A DNA stretch of 64,000 nt from CAVQCA01 sp963710815 (GCA_963710815.1 CAVQCA010000145.1:21950-85949), one strand, 5' to 3'; positions 44,234 to 55,737 are shown, counted from the first letter of the stretch. The notes: generated from the letters alone by a model not told the origin. Translations and numbers: made by a program.

Positions 44234-44524
44234 ATGAACATTCGTCCATTGCATGATCGCGTGGTGTTGAAGCGCATGGAAGAAGAAACCACCTCACCGG
44301 GTGGGATTGTAATCCCTGATTCGGCGGCTGAAAAACCGATTCGTGGAGAAGTCGTCGCGGTTGGCAACGGCAAACGGCTCGAAAACGGTGAACTTATCCC
44401 GATGGAAGTCAAGGTGGGTGACAAGGTCCTGTTCGGCAAATACTCCGGAACCGAAGTCAAGGTCAATGGTCAGGAACTGCTCGTGATGCGGGAAGACGAC
44501 ATCATGGGTGTCATCGTTGGCTGA
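44234..44524 (+). CDS. groES: Co-chaperonin GroES
   Basis: 96 residues, the family length. MNIRPLHDRVVLKRMEEE, the mobile loop ETTSPGGIVIPDSAAEKP, and GDKVLFGKYSGTEVKV are clear. The ATG at 44234 is preceded by GAGGAGAAG. It forms the heptameric lid of GroEL. Expression is under CIRCE/HrcA control in an operon with groEL, 40 bases downstream. Confidence 0.98.
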   Translation: MNIRPLHDRVVLKRMEEETTSPGGIVIPDSAAEKPIRGEVVAVGNGKRLENGELIPMEVKVGDKVLFGKYSGTEVKVNGQELLVMREDDIMGVIVG

Positions 44525-44564
44525 TCGCCGCGATCGGTAATCACAGAATTCAGAGGAATATGTC

Positions 44565-46214
<1,650 letters not shown>

Positions 46215-46252
46215 GCAACCCGCCGCCACCCGGCGTCAACGCAGTACCCCGA

Positions 46253-46285
46253 AAGGCCCCGCCTCTCCAGGCGGGGCCTTTTTTT
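46253..46285 (+). terminator. Rho-independent terminator of groESL
   Basis: Twelve-bp GC-rich stem (AAGGCCCCGCCT / AGGCGGGGCCTT) with a 4-base loop, continuing into a T run, 38 bases after the groEL stop. R1 element 9 begins 17 bases after it, so that element was not needed for termination here. Confidence 0.97.
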
Positions 46286-46302
46286 GCGCTGGAAAAAAAT
46301 GA

Positions 46303-46512
46303 ATGGCCACGGAATCCACGGAATCCACGGAAGAACATATTTCACCGCAGAGACGCAAAGAACACAGAGAAAAATATTTAATTTAAAAAACGGTCAAGCG
46401 GCGTATGTTAAATTCAGCGCAGCGAAGTTCAGCCTGTAGCTCTATGGGTTTCCATATTTAAGCTTTTTTCGCTTTTTATCTTTCCGTGTTCTTCCGTGGA
46501 TTCCGTGGCCAT
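46303..46512. repeat. R1 inverted-repeat element 9 (with R2 module)
   Basis: 210 bases; the left arm from 46303 has the GAATCCACG unit doubled, and the right arm ends at 46512. The R2 module and the remaining interior (ACGGTCAAGCG, GCGCAGCGAAGTTCA, GTAGCTCTATGGGTTT) are almost the same as in element 7. It lies between the groESL terminator and glnE. Confidence 0.93.
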
Positions 46513-46580
46513 TTTAATTTCAATAAAGACCTCGCGGGCTTGTATATAATCACGCCAGGCAATTAACCGAAGCGACCATC

Positions 46581-49502
46581 ATGCCCCGCCATGTATACAC
46601 GCCGATGGCCATCAATCGGCACTGGCCCGAACCGCCGTCGGTGCTGCGGGGATCGCTGGATGACGCCTGGGAGGCCTTTGTCACGGCGACCGCGGATGCC
46701 GGGCTGCCGCTGCCGCGGCATCCCGATTTTATTGCCAGCCTGCGCCGGGTCTGGGCCTGCAGTGAGTTCGTCTCCAGCGCCTGTATCCGCGACCCCTCCC
46801 TGCTGCCCGGGCTGCTGTTCTCCGGTGACCTGCTGGCGGATTATTCGGCCGGTGAGCATGCGCGCAAGCTCGACCGGTTCCTGCGCGGTGTCAAAGATGA
46901 AGCGGCGCTCGGCACCGCCTTGCGGGAATTCCGCCGGCGCGAGATGGTACGCATCGCCTGGCGTGATCTCGCCGGTTGGGACGGCCTCGATGCGGTGCTC
47001 TCCGACCTCTCTGCACTGGCCGATGCCTGTATTGCCGCTGCACTGGAGCGGCTGGGTCAGTGGGCGGTGCGGGAAACCGACGGACTGGATAAGGATTTCT
47101 CTCCCGCACTGGTCGTGCTGGGGATGGGCAAGCTGGGGGCCGGGGAACTCAATTTCTCGTCCGACGTCGACCTGATTTTCGCCTATCCGGACGAGCCATC
47201 GCATTGGCGTGACCGCACACCCGCTGCGGAGGAGTTCTACACGCACCTCGGACGCCAGTTGATCCATGTGCTCGACTATATCGATCGGCACGGCTTCGTG
47301 TTCCGCGTGGACATGCGGCTGCGTCCCTACGGCGACAGCGGTCCGCTGGTCGCGGGCTTTGACGCCATGGCCGAGTATTACCAGCTGCAGGGCCGCGAGT
47401 GGGAACGCTATGCCATGATCAAGGCGCGGCCGGTCGCCGGGCCGCCGCGCGCCGCGGACGAACTCATGACACTGCTCAAACCCTTCGTCTACCGGCGTTA
47501 CCTGGACTTCGGCGCCTTTGCGTCACTGCGCAACCTCAAGGTGCAGATCGTGCGCGAGGTGGAGCGCAGGAACATGCGGGACAATATCAAGCTTGGCCCG
47601 GGTGGCATCCGCGAGATCGAGTTCATCGCGCAGGCCTTCCAGCTGGTGCGCGGCGGGCGGCAGGCGCTGTTGCAGCAGCGCGGCGTCCTGGCCGTGCTCG
47701 ACGCCCTGGCGGAGTTGGACCATCTTCCGGCGCCGGTGGCCTCGCAACTGGCCGCGGCCTATGGCTTCCTGCGTCGGGTGGAAAACCGTCTGCAGGCCTT
47801 TGCCGACCGGCAGGTGCATGAGCTGCCCGAGGACGACACCGGCAGGATGCGGCTGGCCTATGCGATGGGTTTCGCGGACTGGGAGCCGTTCGCACGGGAG
47901 CTGGACGAACACCGGCACACGGTGCAGGGACATTTCGAACAGGTGTTTGCCTCACCCGAGGCCCGGGATGCGCGGGCGCACAAGGAAAAGACCCCGGAAC
48001 TCGCGGCCGTGTGGAGCCGCATCCTCGATGCCGGGGAGGCGGCCGGGGCGCTGACCCGGTCGGGTTATGAGGATGCCGCGGAGATCCTGCGCTGGCTGGA
48101 AGGGTTCCACAAGGGACCGGCAGTGCGCTTCCTCGGGGAGCAGGGGCGCCAGCGTCTCGACCAGCTCATGCCCCGGTTGCTGGAGGAAGCCGCCACCCAG
48201 TCGCATCCCGACCAGGCCCTGAAGAGTATCGGCGACCTGCTGGAGGCCATCGCCGGACGCACAACCTATCTTTCCCTGCTGGTCGAGAACCCCCAGGCCC
48301 TGTCCCAGCTCGTGCACCTGTGTTCCAGCAGCAGCTGGATTGCCTCGCAGCTTGCGCAGCACCCGATCCTGCTGGATGAACTGCTGGACCCGCGCAACCT
48401 CTACCACCTGCTCGACAAGACCGGCCTGGAGGGTTTGCTGGAGGCCCGCCTCGCTGGTATTCCCGCCGAGGACCTGGAGCAGCAGATGGATCGTCTGCGC
48501 CAGTTCCAGCAGGCCGCCATGCTGCACGTGGCAGCCACGGACATCGTTTCCCGGCGGCCGGTGGCGGCAGTCGCCAACCACCTCACGGACATCGCCGAGG
48601 TGGTGCTGGAACGGGTGCTGCAACTGGCGTGGGACCATCTCCTGCAGCGTTGCGGCTCCCCGGGTTACCGGTGGCGAGGCAAGCGGCATGAGGCCCGCTT
48701 CGCCATTCTCGGCTACGGCAAGCTGGGCGGTTACGAGCTGGGCTACGGTTCGGATCTGGACCTGGTGTTCCTGCACGACAGCCGCGGTGACGAGCAGCAC
48801 ACCGCCGGACCAAAGGTGCTGCACAACAGTGAGTTCTTCACCCGCCTGAGCCAGCGCATCATCCACATCATGAACACCTTCACCTCGGCCGGTATCCTCT
48901 ACGAAGTGGACATGCGCCTGCGCCCGAACGGGGCCTCCGGCCTGCTGGTCAGCAGCGTCGAGGCATTCGCGGACTACCAGCGCACCAGTGCCTGGACCTG
49001 GGAGACCCAGGCCCTGGTGCGCGCACGCGTCGTGGCCGGCGACGCGGACATCGCTGGCAGGTTCGAACGCATCCGCGCCGGGGTGCTCGCCGGTCCCCGC
49101 GATGCCGGGAAACTCGGTCATGAAGTCTGCGAGATGCGCCGGCGCATGCGCCGGGAGCTGGACAGGTCGAACGCGCAGCGGTTCGATCTCAAGCAGGGTC
49201 GCGGCGGTATCGTTGATGTTGAATTTATGGTTCAATGGGGTGTGCTGCACTGGTCCAGCGTACACCCGGAACTGCTCGGCTATACCGACAACCTCAGGCT
49301 GCTGGAGACATTCTCCCGCGCCGGGCTGATGTCCGAACAGGAAGTCACGCAGCTCACGGCTGCCTACTTCGCCATCCGGCACCGCATCAATCACCTTGCG
49401 CTGCAGGACCAACCCCCGGTGGTCGGAAATGACGAACTGCTCCCCCATCGCAAGGCCGTTGCGCGCATCTGGACGAGCTACCTGGGACCATACGAGGCGT
49501 GA
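46581..49502 (+). CDS. glnE: Glutamine synthetase adenylyltransferase/deadenylase GlnE
   Basis: 973 residues, full length. It holds two nucleotidyltransferase domains: the deadenylylase half with GKLGAGELNFSSDVDLIFAY near residues 175-195 and the adenylylase half with GYGKLGGYELGYGSDLDLVF near 710-730. Each is followed by a helical domain (KLGPGGIREIEFIAQAFQL and LKQGRGGIVDVEFMVQWGV). It switches glutamine synthetase activity by AMP transfer in response to PII. Start ATG 46581. It lies between two R1 elements (9 and 10). Confidence 0.98.
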   Translation: MPRHVYTPMAINRHWPEPPSVLRGSLDDAWEAFVTATADAGLPLPRHPDFIASLRRVWACSEFVSSACIRDPSLLPGLLFSGDLLADYSAGEHARKLDRFLRGVKDEAALGTALREFRRREMVRIAWRDLAGWDGLDAVLSDLSALADACIAAALERLGQWAVRETDGLDKDFSPALVVLGMGKLGAGELNFSSDVDLIFAYPDEPSHWRDRTPAAEEFYTHLGRQLIHVLDYIDRHGFVFRVDMRLRPYGDSGPLVAGFDAMAEYYQLQGREWERYAMIKARPVAGPPRAADELMTLLKPFVYRRYLDFGAFASLRNLKVQIVREVERRNMRDNIKLGPGGIREIEFIAQAFQLVRGGRQALLQQRGVLAVLDALAELDHLPAPVASQLAAAYGFLRRVENRLQAFADRQVHELPEDDTGRMRLAYAMGFADWEPFARELDEHRHTVQGHFEQVFASPEARDARAHKEKTPELAAVWSRILDAGEAAGALTRSGYEDAAEILRWLEGFHKGPAVRFLGEQGRQRLDQLMPRLLEEAATQSHPDQALKSIGDLLEAIAGRTTYLSLLVENPQALSQLVHLCSSSSWIASQLAQHPILLDELLDPRNLYHLLDKTGLEGLLEARLAGIPAEDLEQQMDRLRQFQQAAMLHVAATDIVSRRPVAAVANHLTDIAEVVLERVLQLAWDHLLQRCGSPGYRWRGKRHEARFAILGYGKLGGYELGYGSDLDLVFLHDSRGDEQHTAGPKVLHNSEFFTRLSQRIIHIMNTFTSAGILYEVDMRLRPNGASGLLVSSVEAFADYQRTSAWTWETQALVRARVVAGDADIAGRFERIRAGVLAGPRDAGKLGHEVCEMRRRMRRELDRSNAQRFDLKQGRGGIVDVEFMVQWGVLHWSSVHPELLGYTDNLRLLETFSRAGLMSEQEVTQLTAAYFAIRHRINHLALQDQPPVVGNDELLPHRKAVARIWTSYLGPYEA

Positions 49503-49522
49503 GAAGCAAACGACGTAGTGTA

Positions 49523-49749
49523 ATGGCCACGGAATCCACGGAAGAACACGGAAAAACAGATTTCACCGCAGAGACGCAAAGAACGCAGAGAAAACAAATT
49601 TTAATTAAAAAGCACTTGAATATTGATTCTCAGAGAAGGTTTTTCGGTAGCAGATGCTCTACAAAATGAATGGAAAGTTATACGGGTTTTGACATTTATA
49701 GTTTTCGCATTTTAATTTTTCCGTGTTCTTCCGTGGATTCCGTGGCCAT
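49523..49749. repeat. R1 inverted-repeat element 10 (with R2 module)
   Basis: 227 bases with perfect 33-base arms and the R2 module CACCGCAGAGACGCAAAGAA. Its interior (TTAATTAAAAAGCACTTGAA, GGTTTTTCGGTAGCAGATGC, GGAAAGTTATACGGGTTTTG) is the reverse complement of element 11, which lies on the other side of ilvE. Confidence 0.95.
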
Positions 49750-49796
49750 AAATTATCGAATGTCAAAGAATCAGGTAAATTTCAGGAGACAGCAGC

Positions 49797-50717
49797 ATGT
49801 CGATGGCCGATCGTGACGGTGTGATCTGGATGGACGGGGAACTGGTGCCGTGGCGCGAGGCGCAGACCCATGTGCTGACGCATACCCTGCATTACGGCAT
49901 GGGGGTGTTCGAAGGCGTGCGCGCCTACAAGGCCGACCAGGGGACGGCGATCTTCCGCCTGCCGCAGCATACCCGCCGCCTGTTCGGTTCGGCGCATATC
50001 ATGTGCATGCCGGTACCCTATGATCCGGAGACCATCAACGCGGCGCACCAGGCAGTGGTCAGGGAGAACGGCCTGCAGTCGGCGTATATCCGTCCGATGT
50101 TCTTCTACGGCGCAGAGGGCATGGGTCTGCGGGCCGACAATCTCAAGGTGCACGCCATCGTGGCGGCGTGGGAATGGGGCGCCTACCTGGGGGCGGAGAA
50201 CATGGAGAAGGGGATCCGCATCAAGACCTCCTCGTTCACGCGCCATCACGTCAACATCACCATGTGCAAGGCCAAGGCCAACGGCAATTACATGAATTCC
50301 ATGCTGGCCCTGAACGAGGCGCTGAGCTGCGGCTATGACGAGGCCATGCTGCTCGACGTGGACGGCTTCGTCGCGGAAGGCAGCGGCGAGAACATCTTCA
50401 TCGTGCGCGACGGCGTGCTCTATACGCCGGATCTGACCTCGGCCCTGGAGGGCATCACCCGCGATACCATCATCCGGCTGGCCGGCGAAGAGGGTCTTAC
50501 CGTGCGCGAGAAGCGCATCACCCGTGACGAGGTGTATCTGGCGGACGAGGCGTTTTTCACCGGCACGGCCGCCGAGGTGACGCCGATACGCGAGGTCGAC
50601 AACCGCCGCATCGGCCACGGAAGCCGCGGTCCGATTACCGAGCGGCTGCAGTCACTGTACTTCGACCTGGTGCACGGCCGCCTCGAGCGTTACCGCGACT
50701 GGCTGACGCTGGTCTGA
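49797..50717 (+). CDS. ilvE: Branched-chain amino acid aminotransferase
   Basis: 306 residues. GVIWMDGELVPWREAQTHVL, THTLHYGMGVFEGVRAY, the PLP-lysine region MCKAKANGNYMNSMLAL, EAMLLDVDGFVAEGSGENIF and FFTGTAAEVTPIREVD are typical of class IV aminotransferases acting on Ile, Leu and Val. AGGAGA lies 9 bases before the ATG. The gene sits between two near-identical R1 elements in opposite orientation, only 3 bases before the second one. Confidence 0.97.
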   Translation: MSMADRDGVIWMDGELVPWREAQTHVLTHTLHYGMGVFEGVRAYKADQGTAIFRLPQHTRRLFGSAHIMCMPVPYDPETINAAHQAVVRENGLQSAYIRPMFFYGAEGMGLRADNLKVHAIVAAWEWGAYLGAENMEKGIRIKTSSFTRHHVNITMCKAKANGNYMNSMLALNEALSCGYDEAMLLDVDGFVAEGSGENIFIVRDGVLYTPDLTSALEGITRDTIIRLAGEEGLTVREKRITRDEVYLADEAFFTGTAAEVTPIREVDNRRIGHGSRGPITERLQSLYFDLVHGRLERYRDWLTLV

Positions 50718-50720
50718 TGT

Positions 50721-50948
50721 ATGGCCACGGAATCCACGGAAGAACACGGAAAAATTAAAATACGAAAACTATAAAGGTCAAAACCCGTATAACTTTCCAT
50801 TCATTTTGTTGGGCATCTACTACCGAAAAAATCTGCTCTGAGAATCAATATTCAAATGCTTTTTAATTAAAATTTGTTTTCTCTGCGTTCTTTGCGTCTC
50901 TGCGGTGAAATCTGTTTTTCCGTGTTCTTCCGTGGATTCCGTGGCCAT
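50721..50948. repeat. R1 inverted-repeat element 11, inverted copy of element 10
   Basis: 228 bases; the arms are canonical and the R2 module is in reverse orientation near the right end (TTTTCTCTGCGTTCTTTGCG at 50877-50896). The interior is the reverse complement of element 10 with few differences. It fills the gap between the convergent ilvE and msbA genes. Confidence 0.95.
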
Positions 50949-50969
50949 AAATATAGGTCGCAGGATGAT

Positions 50970-52706
50970 TCAGTGCTGCCGGGAAGTTTGCAGGCGGTAC
51001 AGGCGGGCATAAACGCCGTCGGCCTGCAGCAGTTCTGTGTGGGTTCCGGTTTCCGCGATGCGGCCGGCCACAAGCACCACGATCCGGTCCGCGTTCTCGA
51101 TGGTCGAGAGCCGGTGTGCGATCACCAGTGAGGTCCTGCCCCGGCGCAGGGTCTCGAGTGCGAGCTGCACGATCTGCTCCGATTCGCTGTCGAGGGCGGA
51201 GGTGGCCTCGTCGAGAATCAGGATGGGTGTGTCCTTGATCAATGCGCGCGCGATGGCGATGCGCTGGCGCTGCCCGGCCGAGAGCCGGATGCCGTTCTCG
51301 CCGATCAGGGTATCCAGGCCCTGCGGCAGCCTGTCGGTGAATTCCAGCACATGCGCCTGGTCGGCGGCGGCCAGGATACGTTCGCCGGTCGCGCCGCGTT
51401 GCGCGCCGTAGGCGATATTCGCCGCCACCGTGTCGTTGAACAGTATGATGTGCTGCCCGACATAGGCGATCTGCCGCCGCAGGTCGGCCAGCCGCAGCTC
51501 CTGGATATCGACGCCGTCGAGCCGGATGGCGCCGCTGGACGGAAGATAGAAGCGCGGCAGCAGACTGGCGAGGGTGGTCTTTCCGCCGCCGGAGGGGCCG
51601 ACCAGGGCGACCGTCTCCCCGGCGAGGATATCCAGGCTGATGTCGTGCAGCACCGCCGCGTGGCTGCCCTTGTGGGTGTAGGAGACGTTGCGAAATGCGA
51701 TGTTGCCGACGGCCCGTAACAGCGGGCGTTTCCCGCTGTCGCGTTCCGCGGCCTCGTCGATGAGGGCGAAGACGCTTTCCGCCGCCGCCAGTCCCGACTG
51801 CAGCTGGACATTGATCCTGGTCAGGCGTTTGACGGGAGAGGACAGCAGGGCGAGCGCCCCGACCAGTGAAACAAACTCGCCCACGCTGAGTTCCCCGGCC
51901 TGCGATTGCAGGGCGGCGAGATAGATGACCACCGCCAGCGCAGTGACAGTGAGCAGCTGCACGACCGGGACATTGGCCTCCGAGATCGCGGCCAGCCGCA
52001 TGTGATAGCGACGGATGCGGTCGTTCAGTTCCCGGAAACGATTTTTTTCGAAGTCGGTGGCCTCGAAGATCTTGATCTCGCGGCTGCTGTTGGCGGTTTC
52101 CTGCACGACCCGCGTGAGTTCGCTCACCTTTTCCTGGAGGGAGCGGTTCAGATTTCTCAGGCGACGGCTGACGAGGCGGATCACCCAGGCCGTGGGCGGT
52201 GTGATGGCGAGGATGATGAGCGAGAGTCGCCAGTTGAGATGGAACGCCCAGGCCAGCAGTCCGATGACGATCAGGCTGTCCCTGACCAGGGTGACCAGCA
52301 CACTGGTCGCCGCCTCCATCACGCGCTGTACGTTGAAGGTATGCCGGGCGATGAGGTCGCCGGAGGCGTGATGGTCGAAGTAGTTGACCGGCAGCGTCAG
52401 CAGCCGGTCGAACATCGCCGTGCGCAGGTCCATCACCACCCGTGTTGCCACCCACTGCATGAGCGTATCGCCACTGAAGCTGGCCACGCCCCGCACCAGG
52501 AACAGCGCGATCAGCAGCAGCGGCATCCGGACCATCGCCGAGGGATCCCGGGCGACGAACGTTTCATCGAGCAGCGGTTTCATCAAGGCCGGCATGGCCG
52601 GCTCGGTCGCGGCGAAGACGAGGGTTCCGAGGATCGACAGGGCGAACATCCCCCGGTAGGGATGTACATAGCGAAGCAGGCGCAGGTAAAGCGCCTTGCT
52701 GTTCAT
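50970..52706 (-). CDS. msbA: Lipid A export ABC transporter MsbA
   Basis: 578 residues from the ATG at 52706 (another ATG 18 codons upstream is less likely). A six-segment membrane domain comes first (YVHPYRGMFALSILGTLVFA at its start), then an ATPase: Walker A GPSGGGKTT, Q-loop YVGQHIILFND, signature LSAGQRQRIAIARAL (LSAGQ in place of the usual LSGGQ), Walker B ILILDEATSALD and the H-loop VIAHRLSTIENADRI. It flips lipid A-core across the inner membrane. It is the first of the LPS block and is divergent from the zinc-ribbon gene. Confidence 0.95.
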   Translation of the reverse strand: MNSKALYLRLLRYVHPYRGMFALSILGTLVFAATEPAMPALMKPLLDETFVARDPSAMVRMPLLLIALFLVRGVASFSGDTLMQWVATRVVMDLRTAMFDRLLTLPVNYFDHHASGDLIARHTFNVQRVMEAATSVLVTLVRDSLIVIGLLAWAFHLNWRLSLIILAITPPTAWVIRLVSRRLRNLNRSLQEKVSELTRVVQETANSSREIKIFEATDFEKNRFRELNDRIRRYHMRLAAISEANVPVVQLLTVTALAVVIYLAALQSQAGELSVGEFVSLVGALALLSSPVKRLTRINVQLQSGLAAAESVFALIDEAAERDSGKRPLLRAVGNIAFRNVSYTHKGSHAAVLHDISLDILAGETVALVGPSGGGKTTLASLLPRFYLPSSGAIRLDGVDIQELRLADLRRQIAYVGQHIILFNDTVAANIAYGAQRGATGERILAAADQAHVLEFTDRLPQGLDTLIGENGIRLSAGQRQRIAIARALIKDTPILILDEATSALDSESEQIVQLALETLRRGRTSLVIAHRLSTIENADRIVVLVAGRIAETGTHTELLQADGVYARLYRLQTSRQH

Positions 52707-52875
52707 CGCGGCAGGGGGCGAAGGCGGTCGGCAATCGGCGGGTGTCGGGCGGTGGGTCACTGTGAGGATGGTACTACAGCCGGTCGCGATACCGCTTCCT
52801 GCCCGCCACCGGGACTTGCTTTGCCCTGGTGGGCTATAATCGCCTGCCGTTTACCTGAGTACTGATATAAGATAA

Positions 52876-53035
52876 ATGGCCACGGAATCCACTGAATCCA
52901 CGTGAATGATATTTTCATGTGCTTTCCCGCAAGCTCGATTCCAGCAATGGCGGGTTTTACGAAAATTCCAGAATTCCGGCTTTTTCATGTAGAGAATTTA
53001 ACCAATTCCGTGTCTTCCGTGGATTCCGTGGCCAT
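52876..53035. repeat. R1 inverted-repeat element 12
   Basis: 160 bases with a diverged left arm (GGCCACGGAATCCACTGAAT) and a right arm ending TCTTCCGTGGATTCCGTGGC then CAT at 53035. No R2 module. It lies in the divergent gap between msbA and the zinc-ribbon gene. Confidence 0.85.
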
Positions 53036-53097
53036 TAACAAGTATCGGGCTTTAACCAGGCGCCAGTTGGTCCTGTCACTATCTTGAGGAGTCTTGT

Positions 53098-53316
53098 GTG
53101 CCGAATCCGAATACCGCCGCCACGGCGCGGGAGAACCGGCTGATCGAGCCGAATGCCGAGAACCACTACGAGGTGAGCCGCGCCGACCTGCCGCTGCATT
53201 GCCCGATGGACGGGATGAGCCTGTGGAATTCGCACCCGCGGGTCTATCTCGCCATCGAGGAGACGGGACAAGCCAAGTGTCCCTACTGCGGCGCCGACTT
53301 TATCCTGAAGGACTGA
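53098..53316 (+). CDS. Small zinc-ribbon protein (zf-CHCC family)
   Basis: 72 residues from a GTG with GAGGA 7 bases upstream. The zinc site is formed by HCPMDGMSLWNSHPRVYL and KCPYCGADF, as in bacterial zf-CHCC proteins related to the NDUFS6 tail. The family is usual between ilvE/msbA and heptosyltransferase genes in gammaproteobacteria. The function is unproven. The next gene starts about 11 bases downstream. Confidence 0.9.
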   Translation: MPNPNTAATARENRLIEPNAENHYEVSRADLPLHCPMDGMSLWNSHPRVYLAIEETGQAKCPYCGADFILKD

Positions 53317-53327
53317 CCGCGGTCACA

Positions 53328-54300
53328 GTGCCCGGCAGGGGGGCTGGTCTCACCCGTCATGCCGGACAACCGCGCGTGATATGGCGATTCAGCGACGGCA
53401 GGGCCGGGCACGACAACCAGAGCCTGGGGCTGGTCGAGGCGATTGGGCGCTGTCAGCCGGTGGATGTCCATACCGTCACCGTGCCGGAGCAGGCCGCGAC
53501 CTGGCGTGACCTGGTAAACGGCCGCTACGCGGCGCTGGCCGCGCTGCCGGATCCCTGGTTGCTGGTCGGTGCGGGACGCCGCACCCAGCGGCCGCTGCTC
53601 TCGGCGCGGCGCGCCCGCCGGGGCAGGGCCGTCGTCATCATGCGGCCGGACCTGCCACGCACCCTGTTCGATCTCTGCATCATCCCCGATCACGACCGGC
53701 CGACGCCGGCACCGAATGTCCTGATCAGCCGCGGCAGCCTGAACCGGATGCAGCGGGTGGCGGGACGGGAAGGGCGCGCAGGGTATCTTCCTGGTCGGCG
53801 GTCCCTCGCGGCACACCCGCTGGCGGGACGAGGCGGTGGTGGAACAGATCGTCCGCATCGTTCTGGAATCACCGCCATGCGACTGGGTGCTCGCCACCTC
53901 GCGGCGCACGCCGGCCGGGTTTGCCGCCGAGGTCGGACGTCGGGTGATTCCTGCCGGCGCGAGGCTTGGTGTTCTGCCGTGGCAATCCGGAGGCGCCGGC
54001 TGCGGCGTCGCGGAGCAGCTGGCGCGGTCCCGGTGCGCCTGGGTCACGGCGGACAGTGTGTCCATGATCTACGAAGCCTTGACCGCCGGCGTCGCCACGG
54101 GCGTGCTGGACGTGCCGGCACGCGGCAATGGCCGGGTGGTCACGGGACTCCGGCGGCTCGAAGCTGCCGGGCAGGTGACCGGATTCAGGGACTGGGCGGC
54201 CGGCAAACCCCTGTCTCAGCCGGGGCAGATCTTCGACGAGGCCAATCGCTGCGCCCGGTGGATCTGCGAACGGTGGGGGATGCCGTCACGCCAGGCCTGA
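53328..54300 (+). pseudogene. ELM1-family (mitochondrial fission ELM1-like) protein, frameshifted
   Basis: First part (GTG 53328 or 53376): VIWRFSDGRAGHDNQSLGLV, then LLVGAGRRTQRPLLSARRA and MRPDLPRTLFDLCIIPDHDR, the conserved N-terminus of ELM1-like proteins. Near 53765 one G is missing from a G run; after that the other frame continues as GIFLVGGPSRHTRW and then VLATSRRTPAGFAAEV, WVTADSVSMIYEALTAG and FDEANRCARWICERWG to TGA at 54300. The family has a GT-B-like fold and occurs in bacterial LPS clusters, with no clear function. The downstream GT4 gene overlaps its 3' end. A sequence error is likely, since both halves are well preserved. Confidence 0.82.
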
Positions 54301-55424
54301 CCGTCGTCCAGATGCTGCCCGCGCTGGAGGGGGGCGGCGTTGAGCGCGGTACCCTGGAAGTCGCCGCGGCCCTGGCGCAGCGCGGCCACCGCTCACTGGT
54401 GATTTCCGCCGGCGGTCGCCATGTCGCCCGGCTGGAGGCGGGCGGTTCACGCCACGTCGCCTGGTCGATCGGGGCAAAGTCGCCCCTGACCCTGCGCTGG
54501 GTCGGGCGGGTGCGACGGCTCCTGGTAGAGGAAAACGTCGATATCCTGCATGCCCGTTCCCGTCTTCCGGCCTGGGTGGCGTGGCTGGCCTGGCGCGGTC
54601 TGCCGCCCGAACGACGGCCGCGGTTCCTGACCACGGTGCACGGACTCTATTCGGTCAGTCCCTACAGCGCCATCATGATGAAGGGGGAGCGGATCATCGC
54701 GGTATCGCAGGCCGCCCGCGACTATATCCTCGCCAATTACCCCGGCGTGGCGCCGCGGCGGATCGTCGTCATTCCCCGCGGGGTGGCTGCCACCGACTAC
54801 CCTTACGGTTACTCCCCGGACGAAGAATGGCTGGCGGGCTGGTACCGGCAGTACCCGGCAATGCGTGGAAAATATCTCGTCACGCTGCCCGGCCGTTTGA
54901 CGCGCCGCAAGGGTATACGGGATTTCATCGCCATCGTGCAGGGCCTGAAACGGGTCGGCATCCCGGTGCACGGTCTGGCCGTCGGCGCCTTTCCGGCCGG
55001 CAGGCAGGCCGGGTTCGAACAGGAAATCCGGCGCCGATTGGCGGAGGCCGGACTGGACGAGACGATCACCCTGACCGGATACCGCGAGGACCTGCGCGAG
55101 ATCCTGGCGATTTCCGGCGCGGTGCTTTCTCTGGCGCATCGCCCCGAAGCCTTCGGGCGCACCGTCGCCGAGGCCCTCAGCCTCGGTCGTCCGGTGGCCG
55201 GTTATGCCCACGGCGGGGTCGGCGAACAGCTCGACGCCCTGTTTCCCGAGGGCGCTGTGGCGGTCGGTGATGTCGCAGGGATTCATCGACGCCTGACCGA
55301 GTGGTACGCGTCCGCGCCGACCCCGGCGGTCAATCGCCGCTATACCCTGGAGCGGATGCTGGATGCGACACTCGACCTGTATCAGGAAATGGCCGGGGAA
55401 CGGCGAACTGATGCCGCCTCTTGA
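54273..55424 (+). CDS. Glycosyltransferase family 4 of the LPS core cluster
   Basis: 383 residues from a GTG at 54273 that overlaps the preceding gene by 28 bases. VVQMLPALEGGGVERGTLEV is the acceptor-side start, FLTTVHGLYSVSPYSAIMMK follows, and the donor domain has VTLPGRLTRRKGIRDFIAIV and PEAFGRTVAEALSLGRPVAG. It belongs to the GT4 group common in LPS core loci. The sugar transferred is not known. A solo R1 arm lies about 50 bases after the stop. Confidence 0.9.
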   Translation: MGDAVTPGLTVVQMLPALEGGGVERGTLEVAAALAQRGHRSLVISAGGRHVARLEAGGSRHVAWSIGAKSPLTLRWVGRVRRLLVEENVDILHARSRLPAWVAWLAWRGLPPERRPRFLTTVHGLYSVSPYSAIMMKGERIIAVSQAARDYILANYPGVAPRRIVVIPRGVAATDYPYGYSPDEEWLAGWYRQYPAMRGKYLVTLPGRLTRRKGIRDFIAIVQGLKRVGIPVHGLAVGAFPAGRQAGFEQEIRRRLAEAGLDETITLTGYREDLREILAISGAVLSLAHRPEAFGRTVAEALSLGRPVAGYAHGGVGEQLDALFPEGAVAVGDVAGIHRRLTEWYASAPTPAVNRRYTLERMLDATLDLYQEMAGERRTDAAS

Positions 55425-55474
55425 ACCCACTGACGGGGCTGGGCACGCCCGGTCCGCCTTGCACCGATATTACA

Positions 55475-55697
55475 ATGGCCACGGAATCCATTACGGAAGA
55501 ATTATTTGTATTGTTTAGATCAAAATGATAGCGCTGCAAAATTAACGGGACGCACCATGAACAAGACAAGCAACCAAGCATATTTGGCATGTACACTGGT
55601 TGAGCCCAGGCTATGCTACCACGATTGAATGGCCACGGAAGTACTCGGAAAGATTTTCGCATTTATTCCGTGTGTTTCCGTGTGATTCCGTGGCCAT
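55475..55697. repeat. R1 element 13: minimal element plus solo left arm
   Basis: A lone left arm at 55475 (GGCCACGGAATCCATTACGG) is followed at 55629-55697 by the shortest complete copy, 69 bases, with GGCCACGGAAGTACTCGGAA on the left and GTGTGATTCCGTGGCCAT on the right. The outer arm may pair with the same right arm, so a small copy may be nested in a larger one. The gap holds no gene. Confidence 0.8.
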
Positions 55698-55737
55698 TCA
55701 TCGGGTTTTGTTCGGGGTAATGCCGGGGGTAACGACC

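Noticed and set aside
49523..50948. ilvE segment as a classical composite transposon
   Set aside because: The flanking copies encode no transposase and no target-site duplication is visible; only the geometry fits.
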